The translations under genes and the position numbers were made by a program. DNA of 64,000 bases from Nostoc sp. MS1 (lineage in GTDB: Bacteria > Cyanobacteriota > Cyanobacteriia > Cyanobacteriales > Nostocaceae), in assembly GCF_019976755.1 (NCBI RefSeq), contig NZ_AP023441.1:2787501-2851500 (forward strand), given 5' to 3'. Positions 17,006 through 26,218 of this stretch are shown piece by piece; the first letter of the stretch is position 1; each line of letters opens with the position of its first letter. Below the pieces are notes generated by a model, which worked only from the letters and a program-made list of their open reading frames with translations, searched no databases and was not told the origin of the DNA.

Positions 17006-17635
17006 CTAAAGCACACCCTTAGAACTAGGAATAGTCCCAGCACGGCGGGGGTCGATTTCTATTGCGGTTCTGACGGCTCTGGCGAAGGCTTTGAATGTAG
17101 CCTCAATGATGTGATGGGAGTTAATACCATCTAGCTGACGGATGTGTAGCGTCATTTGGCTGTGGTTGACTAATGCTACAAAAAATTCTCTAACTAATTG
17201 AGTGTCATAGTTTCCTACACGTTCGGTAGGGATTTGTAAGCCGTAGCTCAGGTGAGGACGACCGGAAAAGTCTAGTGCTACTTGTACTAAAGCTTCGTCT
17301 AAGGGTGCTAAAAAATTGCCGAAGCGGACTATACCTTTGCGATCGCCTAGTGCTTTAGCCAAGGCTTGTCCTAAAGTAATACCTACGTCTTCATTTGTGT
17401 GGTGATCATCAATTTCCCAGTCTCCCTTAGCTTGAATATCCAAATCAATCAAGCCGTGGGAAGCAATTTGATGCAGCATATGATCTAAAAAGGGAATGCC
17501 AGTGACGGCTTGACAAATTCCCGTACCATCCAGATTTATAGTCACCTGTACATCCGTTTCCCCAGTTGTACGGTGAACAGAAGCAATTCGAGGAATTGAG
17601 GATAAATTGAGTTGGGGATAATCGCTGATTTGCAT
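17006..17635 (-). CDS. hisB: Imidazoleglycerol-phosphate dehydratase
   Basis: Sixth step of histidine synthesis. Shows the N-terminal RTTGETDVQVTINLDGTG, the metal-binding DHHTNEDVGI and FLDHMLHQ motifs, and the second set of metal ligands in SHHIIEATFKAFARA. 209 residues, the usual length of the monofunctional enzyme. It is not in a his operon, as is normal in cyanobacteria. ATG 17635. Confidence 0.95.
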   Translation of the reverse strand: MQISDYPQLNLSSIPRIASVHRTTGETDVQVTINLDGTGICQAVTGIPFLDHMLHQIASHGLIDLDIQAKGDWEIDDHHTNEDVGITLGQALAKALGDRKGIVRFGNFLAPLDEALVQVALDFSGRPHLSYGLQIPTERVGNYDTQLVREFFVALVNHSQMTLHIRQLDGINSHHIIEATFKAFARAVRTAIEIDPRRAGTIPSSKGVL

Positions 17636-17704
17636 AATTAGGGATGAAGGAGTGGGAAGATATAAGGAAGTAGGGGGAGATGAGGGAGTGGGAAGAGAAT
17701 TATG

Positions 17705-17755
17705 TACTGTGGACTGTGGACTGTGGACTAATGACTAATGACTAATGACTAATAA
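17705..17755. repeat. STRR: GGACTGT and GACTAAT heptad repeats
   Basis: Three copies of a GGACTGT unit pass into four copies of GACTAAT, between the fabI stop and hisB start. Same unit family as at 11.7, 22.6, 43.1 and 50.0 kb. Confidence 0.9.
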
Positions 17756-17765
17756 TCAAATCTTA

Positions 17766-18542
17766 TTACATTCCCATAATTTCATATCCTGCATCCACAT
17801 ACAGGACTTGTCCGGTGATACCACTAGCTAAATCACTTGCTAAGAAAGCCGCAGTGTTGCCTACTTCTGTTTGTGTAACAGTCCGACGTAGAGGAGCTAC
17901 TTCTTCTACATGGTGAATCATATCTAAAATGCCACCGACGGCACTAGATGCTAAGGTGCGAATAGGACCAGCAGAGATGGCATTAACGCGAATATTTTGG
18001 GGGCCGAGTTCAGATGCTAAATAACGGACACTTGCTTCTAAACCTGCTTTGGCAACACCCATAACGTTGTAGTTAGGAACTGCTCTGACACCGCCTAAAT
18101 ATGTCAGGGTGATAATACTACCGCCTTCGGTCATTAAAGGTTTAGCTGCACCGCTTAATTGCACTAAAGAAAAGGTGCTGATATCCAAAGCTGTGGCAAA
18201 ACCAGCACGGGAAGTTTGGCTAAAATCTCCTGTCAAATCATCTCTGTTAGCAAAAGCCAAACAATGAATCAGAATATCTAACCTGCCCCATTTATCGCGG
18301 ATAGTATCAAAGGTGGACTGAATTTGTTCATCGTTTTGAACATTACAGGGAACGAATAAGCTGGGATTGAGGGGTTCTACAAGTTCCGCAACTTTTTTCT
18401 CCAATTTGCCGCGTTCATCTGGTAGGTAAGTAATACCAAGGTTCGCTCCTGCTGCGTGCAGTTGTTGGGCAATTCCCCAGGCAATGGAGCGATTATTGGC
18501 GATACCTGTAACCAAGGCATTTTTTCCGTTCAGATTCAGCAT
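17766..18542 (-). CDS. fabI: Enoyl-[acyl-carrier-protein] reductase (NADH)
   Basis: Final reduction of each fatty-acid elongation cycle. SDR fold with the FabI-type cofactor motif TGIANNRSIAWGIAQ near the N-terminus, and the active-site YNVMGVAKAGLEASVRYLA (Tyr and Lys seven apart). 258 residues from ATG 18542; a TTG two codons earlier is less likely. It is transcribed away from ntcA, an adjacency I recall from Anabaena PCC 7120. Confidence 0.95.
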   Translation of the reverse strand: MLNLNGKNALVTGIANNRSIAWGIAQQLHAAGANLGITYLPDERGKLEKKVAELVEPLNPSLFVPCNVQNDEQIQSTFDTIRDKWGRLDILIHCLAFANRDDLTGDFSQTSRAGFATALDISTFSLVQLSGAAKPLMTEGGSIITLTYLGGVRAVPNYNVMGVAKAGLEASVRYLASELGPQNIRVNAISAGPIRTLASSAVGGILDMIHHVEEVAPLRRTVTQTEVGNTAAFLASDLASGITGQVLYVDAGYEIMGM

Positions 18543-18698
18543 ATACAATTTTGATGTGCTTATTTTGATTTATTCATTAGGAGCATACCTGAATCGTTGA
18601 CCTATTGGTTAGTGGTTATTGGTCATTAGTCCATAGTCCATAGTCATCGGTCAGTTGTTCGTAGCATTACGGAAATGGAAGATGAGGAAGTAGGTGGA

Positions 18699-18730
18699 GA
18701 TGAGGTAGATGAGGTAGATGAGGTAGATGA
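18699..18730. repeat. 9-nt tandem repeat (GATGAGGTA)
   Basis: Three and a half exact copies of a nine-base unit in the fabI-ntcA intergenic region, next to further heptad repeats. It seems to be a mobile low-complexity tract rather than a binding array. Confidence 0.85.
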
Positions 18731-19023
18731 AATAATTCACTCCTGCCTCCTGCCTTTTGACTGTGGACTAATGACTAATGACTAATGACAAACGGAGTCC
18801 TTTATCTATGTTTTATACATTGGTTACAAAAATGTTTATTATTAATGGAGTTTTTTAGAATAAAATGTTTGTTAATTCTTAAGATATTTTCAAGATTACT
18901 TAATTTTTTCTGTAAGAAACCTGATGGTTAGAGCAAGTAGAAGTATCTATCAAGAATTGATGGCTAAAAATAGCAGAAATTAGGTATCATTATGAACAAA
19001 TATCCTTAAAGTTGTGTGTTTGA

Positions 19024-19037
19024 GTATAGGAAAGTAC
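19024..19037 (+). promoter_or_regulatory. Candidate NtcA-binding site (GTA-N8-TAC)
   Basis: The sequence GTATAGGAAAGTAC matches the consensus GTA-N8-TAC exactly. It lies 96 bases before the ntcA ATG, and a TA-rich -10-like stretch (TTTATTCATTT, 19055-19065) follows at about 17-23 bases, as in class-II NtcA-activated promoters. Autoregulation of ntcA is known in Anabaena; that this box mediates it here is inference. Confidence 0.7.
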
Positions 19038-19133
19038 AGAATGGTTAACGGTGCTTTATTCATTTTTCAGGTGTATTCTTAGGTAATTAGTTTTTAGTTT
19101 TTTATTATTCCGGTATTGGGTAGGGGAAGGGAG

Positions 19134-19805
19134 ATGATCGTGACACAAGATAAGGCCCTAGCAAATGTTTTTCGTCAGATGGCAACCGGGGCATTTCCGC
19201 CGGTTGTAGAAACGTTTGAACGCAATAAAACGATCTTTTTTCCTGGCGATCCTGCCGAACGAGTTTACTTTCTTTTGAAAGGCGCTGTAAAACTTTCCAG
19301 GGTGTACGAGGCAGGAGAAGAAATTACAGTCGCACTGCTACGGGAAAATAGCGTTTTTGGAGTCCTGTCTTTGTTGACAGGAAACAAGTCAGATCGGTTT
19401 TACCATGCGGTGGCATTTACTCCAGTAGAATTGCTGTCTGCACCCATTGAACAAGTTGAGCAAGCACTTAAGGAAAATCCTGAACTATCAATGTTAATGC
19501 TGCGGGGTCTATCTTCGCGGATTCTGCAAACAGAAATGATGATTGAAACTTTGGCTCACCGAGATATGGGTTCAAGGTTAATCAGTTTTCTGTTAATTCT
19601 CTGCCGTGATTTTGGTATTCCCTGTGCAGATGGCATCACCATTGACTTGAAGTTATCTCATCAAGCGATCGCAGAAGCAATTGGTTCCACTCGCGTTACT
19701 GTTACGAGGCTATTAGGGGATCTCCGCGAGAAAAAAATGATTTCCATCCACAAAAAGAAAATTACTGTGCATAAACCAGTGACTCTCAGCAGACAGTTCA
19801 CTTAA
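19134..19805 (+). CDS. ntcA: Global nitrogen regulator NtcA (CRP family)
   Basis: A 223-residue CRP-type transcription factor that senses 2-oxoglutarate and controls nitrogen assimilation and heterocyst formation. The N-terminal effector domain (TIFFPGDPAERVYFLLKG … VFGVLSLL), the dimer helix and a C-terminal helix-turn-helix (LSHQAIAEAIGSTRVTVTRLLGDL) are complete. The frame also opens at TTG 19116, but the ATG at 19134 gives the length and N-terminus (MIVTQDKALANVFRQM) known for Anabaena NtcA and has GGGAG just upstream. Confidence 0.98.
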   Translation: MIVTQDKALANVFRQMATGAFPPVVETFERNKTIFFPGDPAERVYFLLKGAVKLSRVYEAGEEITVALLRENSVFGVLSLLTGNKSDRFYHAVAFTPVELLSAPIEQVEQALKENPELSMLMLRGLSSRILQTEMMIETLAHRDMGSRLISFLLILCRDFGIPCADGITIDLKLSHQAIAEAIGSTRVTVTRLLGDLREKKMISIHKKKITVHKPVTLSRQFT

Positions 19806-19984
19806 AATCAGCCCAGTTAACTGTGATCAAGGGTGGGTGGCGCATGTTATATTTTTGTAAATAACGCATATAGTTGGAACAAAGTCGAAAACCTTGGTAA
19901 TTTCAGCTATTGCCACCCTCCCATCCTCCACAGATAATGATTGAAAGTAGTAGGCTGTATCTGGACGCAATTCGGTAGCAGAAG

Positions 19985-21475
19985 ATGACCACCGGGTACA
20001 TCCTCATCGCAGCAATTTTAATTCTGGGAGGTGTAATTGCCACTGTTGGCGATCGCATCGGCACAAGAGTTGGCAAAGCACGCCTCTCACTGTTTAATCT
20101 ACGCCCTAAAAATACGGCTGTACTGGTAACTATTATTACTGGTGGATTAATTTCTGCCACTACCTTAGCTATTCTATTTCTTGCTGATGAAGGGCTACGG
20201 AAAGGGGTGTTTGAGTTAGAAGATATTCAAAAAGACCTCAGACAAAAACGAGAACAGCTCAAAGTTGCTGAGGCACAAAAAAGCCAAGTAGAAGCTGAAC
20301 GCAATAAAGTTAATCAAGAGTTAGAAATCACCAGAAGCGATAAAAGACAGGTAGAAACTCAGCGCGACGAAGCGAAGAAAGAGAAACTAAAAGCACAGCA
20401 AGATTTAGCACAAACACAAGCACAATTCCAGCGCACACAAAGCCGGCTAGGTCAAGTTGTCACGCAATATCAAAAAGCGATCGCCGAACTGCAAAACGTT
20501 TACAATCAAAGACAAGCACTACAAGCCGCAGTTGAACAACTCAAGACAGAACGGCAAAAGCTATATGCTGAAGCCAAAAAAGCTATAGAACAGCGTGACA
20601 AAGAATTAGCTAACCGTAAACAAGCCATAGAAGAACGCGATAGGGAACTAGCTAACCGTCAACAAGCCGTAGAACAGCGCGATCGCAAAATTTCTGATCT
20701 GGATAAAATCATTCAAAACCGTAACCTAGAAATTACCCAAAGAGAAGAAGTACTAGCCAAGCGAGAATCTCGCCTGAAAGAATTAGAAAAACAACAGGAT
20801 TATTTAGAACAAGAAGTAGCTCGACTGGAAAAATATTATCAGTCATACCGCGACTTACGTTTAGGCAAATTAGCCTTAGTTCGTGGTCAAGTTTTGGCTT
20901 CTGCTGTGGTGCGTGTTAATCAAGTTACCGCAGCACGTAAGGTAATATCGCAACTGTTGCAAGAAGCAAACCGTAATGCTAGTTTTGGACTAAGCGAACC
21001 TGGGGCGAACTCGGCAAATACCGAATTGCTACGCATTACTCCAGATAGAGTTGAACAACTGATTCAGCAAATAGATGATGGTCGAGAATACGTAGTGAGA
21101 ATATTCTCGGCTGGCAACTATGTCAGAGGAGAAAAGCAGATAGAATTTTTTGCTGATGCGGCTAGAAATGTATTGGTATTTTCAGGAAGCGAAGTTTTGG
21201 CTACAACCACAGCCAATCCTAGCAGTATGACATCTTATGAATTAAGACAGAGGTTAGATTTATTAATTTCTGCTTCTCAATTTCGCGCTAGGAATGCAGG
21301 AATTGTTGAAAGCGTGCAAATAGATGGTACAGTGCTGCGCTTTGTTGCTTTATTGAGTCAAATAAATCAATCAATAGAAATTAAAGCTGTCGCTGCCGAA
21401 GACACATACACAGCCGGGCCTTTAAGAGTGAGGCTAGTAGTAATTCAAGATGGCAAAGTTATTTTGAGTACTTAA
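19985..21475 (+). CDS. DUF3084 domain coiled-coil membrane protein
   Basis: Two membrane segments (residues ~4-22 and ~46-67) are followed by a long coiled coil (about 75-290) and a globular DUF3084-type C-terminus. Inside the coil a 14-residue unit related to QAIEERDRELANRQ is repeated about three times (residues ~200-235). 496 residues. The function is unknown; the family is widespread in cyanobacteria and commonly sits beside a RuvC-like nuclease gene, as here (102 bases to the next start). ATG 19985. Confidence 0.85.
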   Translation: MTTGYILIAAILILGGVIATVGDRIGTRVGKARLSLFNLRPKNTAVLVTIITGGLISATTLAILFLADEGLRKGVFELEDIQKDLRQKREQLKVAEAQKSQVEAERNKVNQELEITRSDKRQVETQRDEAKKEKLKAQQDLAQTQAQFQRTQSRLGQVVTQYQKAIAELQNVYNQRQALQAAVEQLKTERQKLYAEAKKAIEQRDKELANRKQAIEERDRELANRQQAVEQRDRKISDLDKIIQNRNLEITQREEVLAKRESRLKELEKQQDYLEQEVARLEKYYQSYRDLRLGKLALVRGQVLASAVVRVNQVTAARKVISQLLQEANRNASFGLSEPGANSANTELLRITPDRVEQLIQQIDDGREYVVRIFSAGNYVRGEKQIEFFADAARNVLVFSGSEVLATTTANPSSMTSYELRQRLDLLISASQFRARNAGIVESVQIDGTVLRFVALLSQINQSIEIKAVAAEDTYTAGPLRVRLVVIQDGKVILST

Positions 21476-21577
21476 AACCAATTTAGCGATTGAATAAAGA
21501 TATTACAAAAGCGACAGATATATTTATTTTCTATGTGAAATTTTCAATAACTATTTGTATTAATTTATTTTGAATTT

Positions 21578-22027
21578 ATGATGATTGTTAGTGAATTTTC
21601 TCCAACACAACCAGTTATCTTAGGCTTTGACCCTGGTAAAGATAAGTGTGGTTTAGCGGTGATGGGATTGGATCGGCAATTATATTATCATCAAGTCATT
21701 CCTTCCCCAGAAGCGATCGCCAATATTAATAAACTCAGACAAAAGTTTCCCATTTCTATGCTAGTTATGGGCAACCAAACCACAGCCAAACGCTGGAAAC
21801 AGCAACTACAGCAAGAGTTAATCGAGGCATTAAATATTGTATTAGTAGACGAGCGCTATAGTACCTTAGAGGCACGCGATCGCTATTGGCAGATGTATCC
21901 CCCTAAAGGAATAACAAAGCTACTACCACAAGGAATGCGCCAGCCGCCACGCCCCATAGACGATATCGTCGCTATTCTTTTAATTGAACGATACCTAAAT
22001 CGCCTTACAGAGTCGGTTAATGGTTAA
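21578..22027 (+). CDS. RuvC-like (YqgF-related) nuclease domain protein
   Basis: 149 residues with an RNase H-fold signature: GFDPGKDKCGLAV carries the first catalytic Asp (~18), VDERYST the central acidic residue and RPIDDIVAILL the C-terminal Asp pair. This matches the YqgF/Holliday junction resolvase-like superfamily, which processes pre-16S rRNA in E. coli. It is shorter and diverged from the standard YqgF, and a true yqgF may lie elsewhere. It follows the DUF3084 gene on the same strand. Confidence 0.75.
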   Translation: MMIVSEFSPTQPVILGFDPGKDKCGLAVMGLDRQLYYHQVIPSPEAIANINKLRQKFPISMLVMGNQTTAKRWKQQLQQELIEALNIVLVDERYSTLEARDRYWQMYPPKGITKLLPQGMRQPPRPIDDIVAILLIERYLNRLTESVNG

Positions 22028-22119
22028 TAGTCATTGGTCATTAGTCATTAGTCATCAGTCAACAGTCCATAGTCCATAGTCAAAAGGCAGGAGGTAGAAT
22101 TACTTCTAACTCAGCACTC

Positions 22120-22383
22120 TTATAACTGTGCGCGAATCTTAAAAGCATAGTCTCCTCCTGGTTCTAGCTGATAATCTTGCTGTTCCAAGAAGCGACCGAG
22201 GGGTTCTTTAATTAAAGCCCGGCCTTGAGATGGCTTAACTAAAAGTTCTCCTCGACGGAAATTCCATTGAAAATGCCATTCAAAATCGCCAGCACTCACT
22301 TCACCTTCTAAGAAGCCGTGTTGCCAAGATTGGCGGGTAATTTTGACATGGGCTGTGGTTTCTGGCAAACGTTTAGCACTCAC
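22120..22383 (-). CDS. DUF3146 family protein
   Basis: A compact 87-residue protein (…ITRQSWQHGFLEGEVSAGDFEWHF…) that I recognise as the cyanobacterial DUF3146 family, of unknown function. It starts with GTG at 22383. It faces the RuvC-like gene tail to tail, with an STRR tract between. Confidence 0.7.
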   Translation of the reverse strand: MSAKRLPETTAHVKITRQSWQHGFLEGEVSAGDFEWHFQWNFRRGELLVKPSQGRALIKEPLGRFLEQQDYQLEPGGDYAFKIRAQL

Positions 22384-22599
22384 AATGCTTGGTGTTAAAT
22401 ATGGAATAAAATTTGAAGCTTAATTATGTAAGCTATTTCTTTTATTTACCAAACTTCGCCCAAATCGACAAACTGACAAAATGAGTATTTATAGTTTTGA
22501 TAAGTATATATCACCATTCATCTGAAAGAAGTAGATGACTCTGTTGACCAATGACTGTTGACTGTTGACTATGGACTAATGACTAATAACTAATGACTA

Positions 22600-23607
22600 A
22601 TGACTAACCTTATTATTATTGGACACCGGGGCGCTAGCGGTTATCGCCCAGAACATACTTTAGCTGCATATGAACTAGCTATTAAGATGGGGGCTGATTA
22701 TATCGAACCTGATTTAGTTTCTACTAAGGATGGTGTTTTAGTTGCGCGTCACGAAAACGCTTTAGCAATTTTTAACCCTGATAGTACGCTTAATACTACT
22801 GATACTAGTACAGATGTTTATTTACGTCCAGAGTTTGGCGATCGCAAAACTACTAAAGTCATAGATGGACGTTCTATTACAGGCTGGTTTACAGAGGATT
22901 TTACCCTAGCAGAGTTAAAAACTCTCCGCGCCATAGAAAGGATTCCTACTATTCGTCCTCAGAACACTGAATATAATGGGTTATTTGAAATTCCCACTTT
23001 TCAAGAAATCATTAATTTAGCCAAGCAGCAAAGTTCTTCACTTGGACGGACTATTGGTATTTATCCAGAAACAAAGCATCCAACTTATTTCGATTCTATT
23101 GGTTTACCAATGGAACAGAGGTTAGTAGAGATTCTTGATACTAATGGATATGTTGATGAAGCAGCCCCAGTTTTTATTCAATCATTTGAAGTTAGTAACT
23201 TGCAAAAGCTCAATCAATTAACTGATGTCTGTTTAGTGCAATTAATTAACAATAATGGACAACCTTATGATTTTCAAGTTAATGGAGATGTTCGCCAATA
23301 TAGCGACTTGATTAGAACTAAAGGTTTAGCAGAGATTTCTACTTATGCCAATGGAATTGGTGTTCATAAAAACTTAGTTATTCCAAGAGATAGGCAAAGT
23401 AAACTATTAACGCCTACCACTTTAGTTAATGATGCTCATGAGGCTGGGTTAGTAGTTCATACTTGGACGTTTCGTAATGAAGATGTTTTCTTGCCTAAAA
23501 ATTTGCAAGGTAAGCCACAAGAGGAATATAAAATATTTTATCAACTGGGTGTTGATGGTGTATTTAGTGATAACCCAGATACAGCTTTTACGATGCGTTC
23601 TAGCTGA
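22600..23607 (+). CDS. Glycerophosphodiester phosphodiesterase
   Basis: Cleaves glycerophosphodiesters to glycerol 3-phosphate and an alcohol. The GDPD catalytic motif is clear: IIGHRGASGYRPEHT … YIEPDLVSTKDGVLVARHE, followed by YPETKHP and a C-terminal VHTWTFRNE. 335 residues, no evident signal peptide. The ATG start lies inside the last copy of a GACTAAT heptad repeat (22557-22605), with no ribosome site visible. Confidence 0.9.
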   Translation: MTNLIIIGHRGASGYRPEHTLAAYELAIKMGADYIEPDLVSTKDGVLVARHENALAIFNPDSTLNTTDTSTDVYLRPEFGDRKTTKVIDGRSITGWFTEDFTLAELKTLRAIERIPTIRPQNTEYNGLFEIPTFQEIINLAKQQSSSLGRTIGIYPETKHPTYFDSIGLPMEQRLVEILDTNGYVDEAAPVFIQSFEVSNLQKLNQLTDVCLVQLINNNGQPYDFQVNGDVRQYSDLIRTKGLAEISTYANGIGVHKNLVIPRDRQSKLLTPTTLVNDAHEAGLVVHTWTFRNEDVFLPKNLQGKPQEEYKIFYQLGVDGVFSDNPDTAFTMRSS

Positions 23608-23663
23608 TTTACTGCCTTATAATTTTAGGATGATAATTTTGCGATTGTTTATAAATCTACTCT

Positions 23664-24398
23664 ATGAAAGCTTATATACAAAAAAACTCTGAAGGTGAAT
23701 TTGCTACTGTTAATTTTTTTGCTGCTTATGATAGTTTTAAAAAAATGGGTTGGGAAATTGTTCCTTTTACTAAAGGGGAATCTTTTCTAGATTTAGAACC
23801 AGATAATGTAGTAGTAGGATATGTTGATGCTGTTCATGCAGCCCTTAAAAGATTAAACATTCCTTGTCCAACCGAAATTAACTATCCAGTAGAGTTACAT
23901 GAATTTTTAGTTAGAAGAATCTGGAAATCAAAAATCAATTATATTGCTAGTCATCCAGAAGAATGGAATATTTTTGTCAAGCCTGCTTATGCTTCTAAAA
24001 AGTTTACAGGTAGATTGATACGAAGCACTAAAGATTTAATCAGTTGTGGCGATGAGTTTGAGAATACTGAAGTTTGGTGTTCTGAACCTGTAAATTTCCT
24101 GGCAGAGTGGCGGTGTTTTGTTAGATATGGCGAAATCCTTGATGTAAGAATCTATAAAGGAGATTGGAGAGCAAGTTTTGATTACAAAGTTATTGAAAAA
24201 GCGGTGAAATCTTATCAATCTGCTCCTAATGGATATGCTATTGATTTTGGTTGTACTGATAAAGGAGAAACATTATTGGTTGAGGTAAATGATGGATATG
24301 CTTTAGGTTCTTACGGGCTATTTCCTTTAGATTATGCCAAGCTGTTATCAGCAAGATGGGCAGAAATTACAGGTTCTGAAGACTATTGTAATTTCTAA
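23664..24398 (+). CDS. ATP-grasp domain protein (DUF4343-like)
   Basis: 244 residues; central and C-terminal segments (FVKPAYASKKFTGRLI, EVWCSEPVNFLAEWRCFVRYGEIL, LLVEVNDGYALGSYGL) fit an ATP-grasp ligase fold with the ATP lysine and the metal-binding E-x-N triad. The substrate is unknown; proteins of this kind occur in peptide-modifying clusters, but no precursor peptide gene was seen nearby. It follows the glycerophosphodiesterase gene by 56 bases. Confidence 0.7.
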   Translation: MKAYIQKNSEGEFATVNFFAAYDSFKKMGWEIVPFTKGESFLDLEPDNVVVGYVDAVHAALKRLNIPCPTEINYPVELHEFLVRRIWKSKINYIASHPEEWNIFVKPAYASKKFTGRLIRSTKDLISCGDEFENTEVWCSEPVNFLAEWRCFVRYGEILDVRIYKGDWRASFDYKVIEKAVKSYQSAPNGYAIDFGCTDKGETLLVEVNDGYALGSYGLFPLDYAKLLSARWAEITGSEDYCNF

Positions 24399-24422
24399 TT
24401 CTACTTTTATAAAATGCTTGCT

Positions 24423-24452
24423 AAATACCTAGTTAAAAGTAGGTATTTTATA
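24423..24452. terminator. Convergent hairpin terminator
   Basis: AAATACCT / AGGTATTT stem with a ten-base loop followed by TTAT, between the ends of two facing genes (stops at 24398 and 24456). It can serve the rightward gene. Confidence 0.6.
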
Positions 24453-24455
24453 GAC

Positions 24456-25346
24456 TTATCTAGCCAACCATAAAGCAGCATTACGCACAAAAGCTTGTAT
24501 ATCTTCTAAAGCACGAGGTTCTGTTTTCATACTATTTCCTGGTGCTTCATCGACAAACGAAGGGCACCCTTTTTCTATATCCCAGTTGTAATCAACAAAG
24601 TGATGAAAACTAGATGTAGCTATTGCCCTTCCTATATGGTTTTCGTCAGTATCTTTGTAATGTTCAATTGCTACAATCAAATTGAAGTTACGGCTAGTAA
24701 ATAAGCTCTTTCCTAAAGCAATTACCCGCGAGTTCAGGCTATCTGGTTTTACACCAATACCACCTTCATGGGGATGAGATGGGAAAAATTCAATCAAGCC
24801 AGAAGGTGAATTGGGGTTATATAAAAGTTCGTGGACTGGTTCTAGAGGAATAATTTTCTGATAGTCGCCATTAGCTCCAGAATGGTAGTTAGTCCAAGAA
24901 ATATACGTTGTATGCGGGTCGTCACGACTCCAGCGAGAATCATCGGGGTCGGGATTTTTGGTGTTAAAATAATGGACATCACCAATATCAATTAAGCCGC
25001 ACATAGAACAGCCCATATCTTGATGATCTCTTGTTGTCAGAATGCCACCGCCTCGTTTTCTAAAAGCGTTAATTCCGGCAACGTCTTGTTCTGTTAAACC
25101 ATCACCAGTATCAAGGGCAAATAGCCAAAGTTGATCAAAGTCTGATTGGTCTAGTGTACTTAAAATGGGGTCATTACCTGCGGCATCTGATAGGCGATCG
25201 CGTGCTATAACTGTAAATAATGGACTGCTTGATTCATCTTTTAGAGATTCTAAATAATCTTGCAATAACGAAAAACGGAAGATACTCCAGTCATCTTCAG
25301 TTGTGGCGATTGTTGTCTGTAAGAGGATGCGAATTGGTTCTGCCAT
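24456..25346 (-). CDS. Putative ThuA-like/class I glutamine amidotransferase-like protein
   Basis: 296 residues. The middle (LDQSDFDQLWLFALDTGDGLTEQDVAGINAFRKRGGGILTTRDHQDMG) has the flavodoxin-like pattern of ThuA/GATase-like proteins, where a lone glycine-rich loop replaces the catalytic Cys. A CSMCG pair follows, then HPHEGG. No signal peptide. Neither substrate nor pathway can be read from sequence, and the family call is tentative. Confidence 0.5.
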   Translation of the reverse strand: MAEPIRILLQTTIATTEDDWSIFRFSLLQDYLESLKDESSSPLFTVIARDRLSDAAGNDPILSTLDQSDFDQLWLFALDTGDGLTEQDVAGINAFRKRGGGILTTRDHQDMGCSMCGLIDIGDVHYFNTKNPDPDDSRWSRDDPHTTYISWTNYHSGANGDYQKIIPLEPVHELLYNPNSPSGLIEFFPSHPHEGGIGVKPDSLNSRVIALGKSLFTSRNFNLIVAIEHYKDTDENHIGRAIATSSFHHFVDYNWDIEKGCPSFVDEAPGNSMKTEPRALEDIQAFVRNAALWLAR

Positions 25347-25464
25347 AAATTTTCTAAGTTAATTGTTCTACCAATCGACTCAGGGTTATGAATACTTGCA
25401 TTACTCTACAACAAATTCACCAATAAATATCTAAAGATGGCTGGAATAGGCAAAACATTAACTT

Positions 25465-25959
25465 TTATTGAATTACTTGAAAATTCTCAATTTTGAGAAA
25501 TAATTCTTCATCGGCTATTTGAGCGCTGTAATCAATATTAATTTGCGTGGGATAACCCCGTCTAGTATCGTAATTGACTGTTAGACTAGATGCTTGACGT
25601 GCGATCGCATCTTGAATTAGATTGAAGAGTTTAGGGATTGTATTGTAGTTTTGAAAATATTCTGAGTTAACTGGTTGACCAGTAGCAACAGAGGTAATGG
25701 AAGTTGTTTGACCATTGCGAACTTCAATGATCACTGGGCCTCTAGCTTCAGGTATACAAAAACAACTGTTACTCAAGGTATAGCGGTAGTTGGAAATATT
25801 TTGCTTGTTCCACAAGTTGCGATTAAAATATAATTGTCGCGTACTCAGGTTACTAAGAGCAACTAATTGTGGTTTAGCTACAGCAGGCTGAGACATGGTT
25901 GGAGCAGTCATGCTCAAAAACAATAGTAATCCCAGGCTAACAGAAGTAGATAAGCGCAT
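25465..25959 (-). CDS. DUF6174 domain secreted protein
   Basis: A signal peptide (LLLFLSMTAPTMSQPAVA) precedes a domain with NLWNKQNISNYRYTLSNSCFC … GPVIIEVRNGQTTSI, the pattern of DUF6174 (a small periplasmic domain of unknown function). 164 residues, complete; ATG 25959. Confidence 0.7.
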   Translation of the reverse strand: MRLSTSVSLGLLLFLSMTAPTMSQPAVAKPQLVALSNLSTRQLYFNRNLWNKQNISNYRYTLSNSCFCIPEARGPVIIEVRNGQTTSITSVATGQPVNSEYFQNYNTIPKLFNLIQDAIARQASSLTVNYDTRRGYPTQINIDYSAQIADEELFLKIENFQVIQ

Positions 25960-26218
25960 AAACTTTGTTGGGGAAATTTTTCGCGGAGGTTATTTTAATA
26001 AAGTTGCAGAGATATAAAAGGGAATAGAAAAAAGGCTCAAAAGCTTGTTGTAAAAGCTTTATAATTCATTTATATCCTCATATATCTGACGATTACTATA
26101 CCACCTCATCTGGATATTAATTCTTCAGATGTAACTAATGTTTTTATACATGCTTAATATAATTTAATCCCCGACTTCTCAAAGAAGACGAGGATTATTT
26201 TACAAAATATCTCAATTG

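Larger units (their letters stand above)
18543..19133. other. fabI-ntcA divergent intergenic region
   Basis: 590 bases holding the promoters of both genes. The fabI-proximal half is filled with STRR units (18610-18795). The ntcA-proximal half is AT-rich, with an NtcA-type box at 19024-19037. No ORF was seen. Confidence 0.7.

Noticed and set aside
17705..17755. Regularly spaced heptad repeats could be mistaken for a CRISPR array or a binding-site array.
   Set aside because: Units are 7 bases without spacers and occur at many unrelated loci; no cas genes are present.
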